The notes under the pieces: generated by a model
The model's input: only the letters and a program-made list of their open reading frames with translations
Databases searched by the model: none
Told to the model about the DNA's origin: nothing
Assembly: GCA_030268105.1 (NCBI GenBank)
Contig: BSDZ01000014.1
Location: 3,849,501-3,913,500, forward strand
Reading direction: 5' to 3'
From: Volvox africanus
Taxonomy: Eukaryota; Chlorophyta; Chlorophyceae; Chlamydomonadales; Volvocaceae
Length of the DNA: 64,000 nt
Shown: positions 19,364 through 28,513 of the stretch, one piece after another
Numbering within the stretch: position 1 is the first letter of the stretch
Layout: each line of letters opens with the position of its first letter
Made by a program: the position numbers and the translations under genes

Positions 19364-21199
19364 GGGCGACCGATCACCTTCACGAGTAAGAAGTTTTCTG
19401 GTGCGGAGATTCGCTACACCACCGGGGAACAGGAGCTTCTGGCAGTACTGCATGCTTTAAAGGAATGGCGCTGTTACCTCGAGGGACGCCCATTTACTTT
19501 AAAGACTGACCACAAGCCTCTAACGTTTTTGCAAAGCGTTCCAACGTTGAACCACCGTCAAGCTAGGTGGATGGAATACCTAGCTAGGTTCGACTGCACC
19601 TGGGAGTATATTTCTGGTAAATTGAATATCGCCGATGCTCTCAGTCGACATCCGTCGCTACACGCTGCAATTTTGGCAGCACCCGTCGTGCGACCGCATA
19701 ACGAGGAGGTGCCGATCACGACGGACCTCGCGGAGCGGTTGAAGGTTGCCTACAACGCAGATGCCTGGTTCTTGGAGCCGGCTAATGTAGAATACCTTTG
19801 CAAGCAGAATGGCCTTTGGCTACGGACGGAGGGTGCAGCTACGCAAACCGTCGTTCCGAACAACGACGCGCTACACTATGACATCCTTGCGCGGTTCCAC
19901 GAGGACCCGTTAGCAGGACACCCTGGTAGCAAGCGGTTGGTCGAGTTGGTGCAACGTTCCTTTTGGTGGCCTTGCTTGGCTAAGGATGGGGCGAACTTCG
20001 TACAGACATGCAGTCTGTGCCAGCGCAATAAGGCTTTGTCCGGTAAGGGCCATGGGTTGTTGCAACCGTTGCCTGTCCCGGATGCGCCTTGGGAAAGTGT
20101 TTCCATGGACTTCGTAGTCGCGCTGCCCAAAACTGAGGGGGGATATGATGCGGTGTTCGTAATGGTCGATCGTCTGACTAAGATGGTTCACCTAGCACCA
20201 TGCACATTATCCTGCACGGCTGAGCAAATTGCACGCTTGTTTTTCGACAATGTGGTTCGGTTACACGGGGTTCCCAAAAACGTGATCTCGGACCGCGGTG
20301 GGCAGTTCACGTCTAAGTTTTGGGAAGCGCTCTGCAAACTAGTTGGCATGCGTGTCAACCTGAGCACGGCGTATCACCCGCAGACTGATGGTCAAACCGA
20401 ACGCACAAACCGCACGTTGGGTGATATGTTGCGCAATTATGCTGGTCGCACACCTCTCGTTTGGGATACGTATTTGACTGCGACAGAATTCACGCTTAAC
20501 AACGCTGTTAACCGCTCTACAGGCAAAAGTCCGTTCTTTCTCAACTACAGATTTCATCCCGCGCTACCCGTGTGGTGTGAGTTGGAAGTGAACGTGCCTG
20601 CTGCTAAGCTTTTTGCCAAGTCTTTTATGTCCCGAATCACAGACGCGAAGGCGTGTTTGGACGCGGCGCAGCAACGAACGACGGAATACTACAACAAATC
20701 CAAGCAGGATGTGACGTTTTCGGAAGGGCAACTCGTGTTGCTAAGCACCAAGAACTTGCATTCCTTGGCCGACGGATCCCGAAAACTCTTACCCCGCTGG
20801 ATTGGTCCGTATCCTGTCGTGCCCATGGTTGGGAATGTGGCTGTGGAGCTTGCATTGCTCGCTGATATGACCATTCACCCCACGTTTCACGTATCATTTG
20901 TCCGTCCTTATCGTGGTATGGAACCCATCCCTGAGCCTGCTAACGCCCCCACAGCGATCGAACCAGTTCCCGAGACCTGGATCGCTGGTAAACAGAAGTT
21001 TTACGATGTGGAGCGGGTGTTAGATTATCGCGCGCGTCGTGTGGGCCGACACCGACGTAAGCGGACAGTACACGAGTACTTGGTAAAGTGGACAGGGTAT
21101 ACCAGCGAGCACAACTCGTGGGAACCGGCGCGCAACTTCTCGCAGGACATGAAGCCTCTGCTCAAAGAAGCCCGCAAACGTGCCACGCAAGCCCAATGA
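19360..21199 (+). pseudogene. pol: pol 3' half with chromodomain (copy C)
   Basis: A 616-residue frame opens inside L5 (19349) and is pol from residue 5. It holds most of RNase H ([30 protein letters not shown]; the first catalytic Asp is missing), integrase H184, H191, C221, C224, the D254/D315/E351 core, and a C-terminal chromodomain ([29 protein letters not shown]). Gag, protease and RT are absent. The frame is undamaged and has a normal 3' end: stop 21197-21199, polypurine tract, LTR. It matches the 11509-12784 fragment better than A or B, defining a second subfamily. Without a start or RT it is a remnant. Confidence 0.92.
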
Positions 21200-21243
21200 C
21201 CCCTGCAGTCGATGCTGTATGAAGCAGCGAGGACGCTGCATAC

Positions 21244-21258
21244 GAGAGGGGGGATAAT
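21244..21258 (+). promoter_or_regulatory. polypurine tract of copy C
   Basis: GAGAGGGGGGATAAT directly before the LTR first base at 21259. Confidence 0.85.
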
Positions 21259-21583
21259 TGCTGTGCCACGGTTCATTTCCCGCCGATGTGTAGGTCGATG
21301 CGACCCTCCAAGGCGAAGTGCTGTTTTGATGAACGCATGAACGATCAATGCATATGAATGAACTTGCATGATATAAATGTATTCGTATACATTTATATAT
21401 GCATTTGGTATGTCACCATTATCCATCGCGACATCGCATCATGGCAAATCCGCCTAGCATGCATGAAATCCCGAATCATTGAAGTGCGCATTATGCTCGT
21501 GCTACCAAACGATAAGTAATATTATTTGATATAATATTACTTCATTACAGCACACATTGAGAGCGCCGCACTCGTCGCAATAC
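21259..21583 (+). repeat. truncated 3' LTR of copy C (L6, subfamily 1b)
   Basis: Starts TGCTGTGCCACGG and matches L1 and L7 for about 325 bp. It stops within the GCACTCGTCGC region, next to where L7 has its 18-bp deletion, and joins a reversed PBS stub through shared ATAC. Confidence 0.88.
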
Positions 21584-21589
21584 CAAATT
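21580..21589 (-). promoter_or_regulatory. PBS stub of the LTR2c element
   Basis: The minus strand reads AATTTGGTAT directly after the LTR2c end, i.e. the first six bases of the same TGGTATC primer site. The rest is lost at the junction with L6. Confidence 0.65.
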
Positions 21590-22403
21590 TGTTGTATCCT
21601 TCCTTCTTCGATCATGCACTGAATCTGCACGTCTGGATGTTAGCTACATGCGCTCCGTGCTTACGAACAGCAAGGCGATTCAATGCACGGAAAGTGACAG
21701 CGGAAGACTCAACAGCAAGGAAAGATTCAACTTACAATAGTCTTCGATTACAGAATGGTAGTCTGCCGTCAGACCCCGTGGGCAATGTTCATCATCCGGC
21801 TGAAGATGCTATGCTAGAATAGCTCAGGCCGAATATAAATGCATAAAACAAATATATCCGAATTAGATTATATTAAGTACATGGGTACTTAGTCCAAAGT
21901 AGCATCGAGCCGACTTCAGTCTCTAGGCGGCCGTCCTCGCACCTATCATGTCGCGATACCGATGTGCAGTACAGGTCTCACTGGATTTCGATCTCAAGTG
22001 TGAGTACCTTCGTAGCACTATTCTAAATACCGCGTAATCCGTGATATTAATGAATGCAGCGCATGCAGTATGCGAAGGTCCGAATATCAATATTCGGTTG
22101 CCGACCCAACCATCGCGATCGTCGCATTCTTGCATACGCGTATGGTTTATGACACAGATGAGGTAATAATATTCAAAGCATTATTACGCGGAATATTATA
22201 CCAACGGATAGATCGCGCATTAATTATCAGCATAGAGTCAAACATGTTGACCGACAGCGCGATGTCGTAGATGATAATGCAGCATGCCTGATTAGCTAGA
22301 TATACTCAAATATATCCTGCTAATATGATTATGTCATGTTTCATAATGCTCAATGTATTGCAGTCTACTTCGGTACAAGTGGGGATCGAACCCGCATACA
22401 ACA
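21590..22403 (-). mobile_element. LTR2c, diverged LTR2-family copy
   Basis: 814 bp, TGTTGTATGC to GGATACAACA on the minus strand. It is related to LTR2a/b but with many substitutions and indels, so older. It has a pol end and polypurine tract on one side and a PBS stub on the other, as expected of an LTR shared by two tandem elements. The CCGAATAT/ATATTCGG hairpin is kept near 22080-22097. Confidence 0.78.
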
Positions 22404-23120
22404 ACTATCCCCCTCCCCATATGCAGCGTCCTCACTGCACCGAACAGCATCGACTGCAGAGATCATTGGGTCTGCGTGGCACAGATGCGGACTCCCTCCA
22501 ATAAACACTTGACATCCGGTGAAACGTTACGTGCTGCCTCCCATGAGTCATGCTCGCTTGAATACCCAGTCCACTTGACTTGATACTCGTGCATTGTCCG
22601 CTTACGCCGGCGTCGGCTCACACGGCAAGTACAATAATCTAACACCCGCTCCACGTTGTAAACCTTCTGTTTACCAGCGGTCCAGATCTCCGGGACTGGT
22701 TAAACCGCTGCAGGGGTGTTAGCAAGCTCAGGGGCAGGTTCCGTACCACAGTAAGGCATACGAGGGATACATGGAACGTGGGGTGAAGCATACCCATAGC
22801 AGGCAAATCAGTCGCCTGGCACTGCACTTCGTCCATCATAGTGGGCTCAACCTGTACATGCATCGTGCAACAGGTTGTGCTTCAGGTACTGTTGTGTCAG
22901 CCTACAAAGGCCCAATCGAAAGATGAACGTCGGCGGTCCAATCTTTGACACTACCCGTAGATACCTCAGGATACTACAGGGACATCATGAAAGATATTCG
23001 CATGTCCTTGCAGCAAGGCTTCGATCTCAGGATTTACAGAAGTCTGTGCGGTGGTGGCATTGCAAATGCAACCAAGGCCTAACAAGCAGTCCATGGGCAC
23101 CCTGTCGTGGCATATGAACA
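22404..23120 (-). pseudogene. pol: decayed pol with a large internal deletion (LTR2-type)
   Basis: Minus-strand remnants: a chromodomain piece (22654-22463; VERVLDYC.., YQVKWTGYSSEHDSWE), joined upstream to HPTFHVSLV, then directly to the pre-RT piece (VEPTMMDEVQCQATDLPAMGM, about 22863-22800), and further on a segment matching the region before RT (NPEIEALLQGHANIFHDVP, 23117-22966). Compared with the A/B pol, RT, RNase H and integrase between LAKGM and IHPTFHV have been deleted. Stops and shifts are present. It is the oldest-looking pol in the window. Confidence 0.8.
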
Positions 23121-23465
23121 GCGTCTGTTGGGATGTGAGGTCCCTGCCCTTGTGTTTGCAGTCGTTTACCTGCTGAACGTCATGAGCCAGCATCATGGAA
23201 AACTCACAAACTTCAAACCGTTTCATTGTGAAGTAACCGGCCTGTACGGATTGTGGGGGGCCCCACCCTTTTACCGGCTTCAAGGAAGCCGACACCCTAC
23301 TTGTTACTTGCTTGACCACGCCAGTTATGATGCAGGTGCATGCTGAACATACATAGATGTTGGAAACAAACATCAATTTATCTATCTGTAAGCTAATAAG
23401 TGACGGATAGCTAGAGAGTGTCGGTAACATTTACATTGCTGAGGTGTGGTTAGTAACCGCCACCG

Positions 23466-24245
23466 TATTGTATCCTTCTTCGATCATGCACTGAATCTGC
23501 GCGTCTGAGTGTTAGCTACGAGTGCTTCGTGCTTACAAACAGCAAGATACCTCAGTGCGAGCAACGTGACAGCGGAAGACTTATAGATAAGGAAAGATTC
23601 AACTTACAATGACCTTCGGTTGCAAATTAGAAGTCTGCCGTCAGACCCCGCGGGCAGCGTTCATCATACGGCTGGAAATGATATGCTGGAATAGCTCAGG
23701 CCGATAATAAATGAGTAAAGCGTATGTATGGGAATCAGACTGAGTTAAGTACGTGGGTAGTTAATCCAAATTAGCGTCGAGCCGACTTCGGTCTCTAGGC
23801 GGCCGTCCTCACACCTATCACGCTCGCAATATCGATGTGCAGTACAAGTCTCACTGGATCCTGATCTCAAGTGTGAGTACTATTATAGCACTGTCCTAAA
23901 TATTGTGTATTTCGTGATATTAATGGATGCAATGTATGCATTGTGCAAAGATCCGAATATCGATATTCGGATATTCGGATTCGTGTGGTTTATGATACGA
24001 ATGATGTAATAATATTTGAAATATTATTACGTGATATATTATGCTATAATGGATTCGCGCGTCGATGTTGGCCTCGAGTCAAACATGTTGACCGACAGTG
24101 CGATGTCGTAAATGAGGATGCGGCATGCTGCATTAGCTAGATATATCGGAATATATCATGCTAAAATGCTAATATTAGGTTCACTCATGCTTAGATGAGA
24201 GCAAGCCTCTTTCGACACAAATGGTGATCGAACCAGCGTACAACA
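23466..24245 (-). mobile_element. LTR2b, 3' LTR of an LTR2-family element
   Basis: 780 bp, near identical to 1813-2592; its outer end is mutated (TATTG instead of TGTTG on the plus strand). The polypurine tract follows at 24246-24259. Confidence 0.85.
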
Positions 24246-24304
24246 ACTATCCCCCCTCCTGTATGCAGCGTCCTCGCTGCATCGCACAGCGTCGACTGCA
24301 AAGA

Positions 24305-24865
24305 TCATTGGGTCTGTGTGGCACGTAGACGAGCTTCCTCTAGTAGGGGCTTCATTTCTGGCGAGAAATTGTGCGTCGGTTCCCAAGAGTTATGCTCGCT
24401 AGGATAACCAGTCCATTTCACCAGGTACTCGTGTACCGTCCGCTTGCGTTGGTGTCGACCTACACGTCGAGCCCAATAATCCAGTATGCGTTCCACATTG
24501 TAAATCTTTTGCTTGCCTGCGATCCAGGTCTCAGGACCGGGGTCCATTGCTGCAGGGGCATCAGTGTCATTTGGAACGGGTGCCGTGCCATGACAGGGGT
24601 GAATGAGAGAAATATGAAATGTGGGGTGAATATTCATGTCAGAGGGTAGGGATAGCTCCACAGCTACGTTTCCTACCATGCGTACAATGGGATATGGACT
24701 GATCCAGCGAGGTAACAGTTTTCGGGAACCATCAGCGAGCGTACGTAAGTTCTTAGTGCTCAATAAAACCATTTGTCCCACCGAAAATGTTTTGTCTCGT
24801 TTGGATTTATTGTAGTAGTCCGTCGTCCGTTGTTGTGCGGCATCCAAGCATGCCTTCGCGTCTGT
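24305..24865 (-). pseudogene. pol: pol 3' fragment with chromodomain (duplicate)
   Basis: Same product and same truncation as 2652-3212, with a few residue differences (for example YWARR for YRARR and KRTVHE for KQTVHE). Cut at the same base by an LTR1 copy. Confidence 0.85.
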
Positions 24866-25681
24866 TGTTGTGCCACGGTTCGTTTCCCGCCGATGTGTAG
24901 GTCGATGCGACCCTACAAGGCGAAGTGCTGTTTTGATGAACGCATGAATGATCAATGCATATGAATAAACTTGCATGATATAAATGTATTCGTATACATT
25001 TATATATGCATTTGGCATGTCACCATTATCCATCGCGACATCGCATCATGGCAAATCCGCCTAGCATGCATGAAATCCCGAATCATTGAAGTGCGCATTA
25101 TGCTCGTGCTACCAAACGATAAGTAATATTATTTGATATAATATTACTTCATTACAGCACACATTGAGAGCGCCGCCTTGCAACCGAATATCGTTATTCG
25201 GACCCTTGCATCATGCGAATGCCGGAAAGGCTTATACGTTGTTATACGTAGACATCGCCTATACGCAGTAGGGTTGTCACACTTAGGATCGGCCTCCTAG
25301 TGTGAACCGTACGACATCGCGATGCTGTGAGTATAACAGATGCGAGGACGGCTAAGTAAGAGAAGACATTCAATACTGGAGAACACTCGTGTGTTCAACA
25401 TTATTATTACTATACGCTCTTCTACTTAGCCCGAGCTAAGCCTGAACTTCGCTTATCACCACCGTGTGATGATTGCTTGCTTCCGGCGCTGACGGCGATT
25501 TCGTCCATTTCATCGCTTCGATCTGTAAGACTGTAAGTTATATCTCTTCTTGTTTTGAAGTCTTCCGCTGTCTCTGTTTGCTTGCGCTTGCCTTGCTGTA
25601 CTTGCAAGTGCTCGCGCATCGGTGTCGAAAGTCTTCAGACGCGCAGATACTTATGAGCAAACACGAAGGAGAGGTACAACA
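24866..25681 (+). mobile_element. LTR1 copy L7 (subfamily 1b), apparent solo LTR with TCTGT on both sides
   Basis: 816 bp from TGTTGTGCC to GTACAACA, like L1 but with an 18-bp deletion. TCTGT precedes it (24861-24865) and follows it (25682-25686), the 5-bp target duplication expected of a gypsy insertion. No internal element sequence remains, so it looks like a solo LTR. The right-hand TGT also belongs to the LTR of element D, so a chance match is possible. Confidence 0.8.
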
Positions 25682-25683
25682 TC

Positions 25684-26037
25684 TGTAGCAGCCCCTTTCA
25701 GTATGCTACTAGATTTGTGAGGAAGCGTAGCTTTTGTAGATTTAGAGATAGCTCGCAAGTAAGTTAGCGTCGCGAAATTGTACATCTATTGGGAATAATC
25801 GGTGACAGCGGAGTCTTGAACTCCGAACAATTAGTATTGTGATACTAAAATGTCAGGCCTTAGCTCTTCACCAGGGTGACTTTAATATTGGCTCACCTAG
25901 CCAAGATGTACGGCAATCTTCTTTGCCAATCGTGAAGTTTACTCGTAGTTAGTTTTGGGTTAGGCATCATGCTTATTGCATGATTGCCTACCGCTTTATC
26001 TGGACCTATTTCTCTAAGGTAAATGTAGTTTCCTACA
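25684..26037 (-). repeat. 3' LTR of element D
   Basis: The minus strand runs from TGTAGGAAAC to GGCTGCTACA. The polypurine tract (26038-26055, with a run of nine G on the minus strand) is immediately upstream, placing the LTR start. Confidence 0.78.
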
Positions 26038-26071
26038 TTCCCCCCCCCTGAAGCGAAACGTCCCGGGAGCG

Positions 26072-28513
26072 TCACCGTCTCCTCTTGGATGAGGTTTCTT
26101 TCTCAGTGGGTTTCGGCCCTTTGGCTTTGAGTCTTCGCTCATACTCCTCGATGGTTTCCACCAGAGGATCTGATTCTTTCAGTGATGCCTCGGTTTCATA
26201 TGTATTGTGAATGGAATCATATCCTTCCCACTTGATAAGGTACTCTCGACGAGTTTTACCTCTGCCCCCACGGATTGAGACATCCCGATGATCTACAATG
26301 GCTTCAACCATGTAGAATGGTTCACCCTCAATAACAAGTGGTGAGGGTGGTTGTCGCTGAGCGTCCTCCTTGAATGGTTTCAGGAGTGACACATGAAAGA
26401 CCGGGTGTAGGCGAGATTCAGCTGGTAAGCCAAGTTTTACCGCTGTTTCACCGATATTAGCGACAACTGTATATGGGCCGATGAATTTTGGCATCAGCTT
26501 CTTAGATCCAGGTTTTTTAAGGTTAATATTCTTGGTACTTAACAGCACTTTTTGCCCAACCTCATAACGCACGGGGCGCCGAGAAGAGTCAGCATCCTGT
26601 TTTTGTCTAGATTGCGCAGCCTGGAGACAAGTTTTAGCGAGTTGCAATCGCTTGCGCATGATGGTGGAGTACTCATCAGCAGCTGGCACTTTCGAGGGTA
26701 TATGCAGGTCAACCGGCACACGCGGTTGCTGGACACCATTAAGCAAAAATGGTGTCATACCTGTCGAACGTTGTTTGGAGTTATTGATAGCAAACTCAAT
26801 CAACGGTAAGTGATCATCCCAATCATCCTGATTAGGGGAGATATAGTGCCGTAATGTCTCTTCCAGTAAGCGGTTCATCCGCTCTGTTTGTCCATCTGTT
26901 TGTGGATGGAAGGCTGTGCTCATATGGAGGTGGGTGCCCAATAGGCGAAATATTTCCTTCCAGAAATTGCTTGTAAAACGTGGGTCCCGGTCAGAGATAA
27001 TGTTCTTTGGAAGGCCGTGCTGCCGGAATACAGTGGCTACAAAAAGGCGAGCCAACTCTTCTGCTCCTGCGGTCGTGTGGGTGGGAGCGAAGTGCGTCAT
27101 TTTGCTCAGCCGGTCCACAAACACTACGATCGCATCATGCCCATTGCGAGTTGTTGGTAGCTGGGTTATCAAATCCATTGATATGCTCTCCCACACGGAA
27201 GAAGGTATGGGGAGCGGCTGCAGCAAACCACCCGGCTTAGTGTTGGTTGGTTTGTTATGCTGACATTGAGGACAAGACTTGACGTAGGCCTTCACGTCAG
27301 TATCTAGTCCAGGCCACCAGTACGTTTGTGTGATCGCTTGTTTGGTGCGGTCAATGCCGCGGTGGCCAGCGCATGGGGTATCATGATACTCTTTCATGAT
27401 GACCCGTCGTAAGTCAGCTTGATTAGGGATGTAAATCTGGGACCCATTGTACCAGAAGTTACCCTTCTTTTTGAGCCGCAGCTTTGCTACCTTAGTTTTC
27501 GTGAGATTGAGATCACCGTCATACCCGCGGATGATTCGGTGTCCTAAGTCGCTGTCAATCAGCACGGCAGAAAGCAAGTTGAGCACCACGTCGTGGACCC
27601 GACTGATAGGGTCAGCTACGTTCACCCGACCAGGGCGATACTCCCATTTAAATGTGAAACGTGATAATCGCTCCATCCAACGAGCTTGGCGGCGGGATAG
27701 CTTATCCGCGCTTTTCTGTTCTTGGAGGTATACCAGTGGTTGGTGATCCGTGATCAACGTTACATCACTGGCGCCTTCAAGGTAACAACGCCACTCTTCC
27801 AGGGCTAAGACAGTGCCGAGGCACTCTTGGTCTGTTGTCGAGTAGTTGTACTCTGCCTTATTGAATTTAGAACTGGTATAGGCGACAGGGTGGTCATCCT
27901 GCAAGAGGACGGCTCCTGTGCCATGTATTGAGGCATCAGACCAAACCGTGAAAGGTTTATCAAGCTCGGGGAGTTTAAGTACTGGTGCATTTGTCAAGGC
28001 ATGCTTCACACCCTGGAAGGATGCCTCGCAGGCTTCGGTCCAGTGGAAGGGCACTTTCTCACTGGTAAGGGTTGTGAGGGGGGCCACAAGGGAGGAATAA
28101 CCCTGAATAAACCTCCTGAAATAATTGGCTAAGCCAAGGAACGCCCGCAGTCGCTTAATATCCGTGGGGACAGGCCAGTCTTTAATGACTGTTACTTTGC
28201 GGTCGTCCACCTTTAAGCCTTCTTGGCTTACTTTGTGGCCAAGGAAGTGCAGTTCGAACCGGTTGAACTGACACTTCGACAATTTTGCCTTAAATTGGTG
28301 CTTTCGGAGCAAGGACAGTACCAAACGGAGGTGCTGTTCATGCTCGGCCGGGGTCTTACTAAAGACCAGTATATCGTCCAAGTACACTAGCACGAATTTG
28401 CCAATGTAGTCAGTGAAGACACGATTCATCACTGCTTGGAACGTTGCAGGGGCATTGGTAAGTCCAAAGCAAAGTACCTTAAACTGAAACTGGCCCATGC
28501 CTAGGGCTATGAA
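26072..28513 (-). pseudogene. pol: pol of element D (partial RT, RNase H, integrase, chromodomain)
   Basis: The frame is open from 28627 to the stop at 26072 (851 residues). The first 38 or so residues are satellite-encoded, and pol begins near FIALGMGQFQFK, just before the RT motif [11 protein letters not shown]. Visible: RT YLDD at 82-85; RNase H Asp231, Glu268, Asp294; integrase H415, H422, C452, C455; core D485, D546, E582 (35 residues between the last two); chromodomain about 771-815 (VEAIVDHR, YLIKWEGYDSIHNTYE); then a Lys/Arg-rich tail. The N-terminal RT fingers and the first catalytic Asp are missing, so it is inactive. No internal stops are present, which suggests recent truncation. 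It is far from the A/B pol in sequence. Confidence 0.92.

Larger units (their letters stand above)
23121..25681. repeat. 2.57-kb direct duplication, copy 2
   Basis: Direct copy of 1468-4046. It begins at GCGTCTGTTGGG and ends with the last base of LTR1 copy L7. Inside are unassigned DNA, LTR2b, the pol fragment and L7. Confidence 0.93.
25684..28513 (-). mobile_element. element D: distinct chromovirus, 5' part lost in satellite DNA
   Basis: Minus-strand element with a 354-bp 3' LTR, polypurine tract and the 3' two-thirds of pol. Its LTR has TGTAG/CTACA ends and no similarity to LTR1 or LTR2. Gag, protease, the first part of RT and the 5' LTR are missing: the sequence changes to satellite at 28514. 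Confidence 0.9.
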
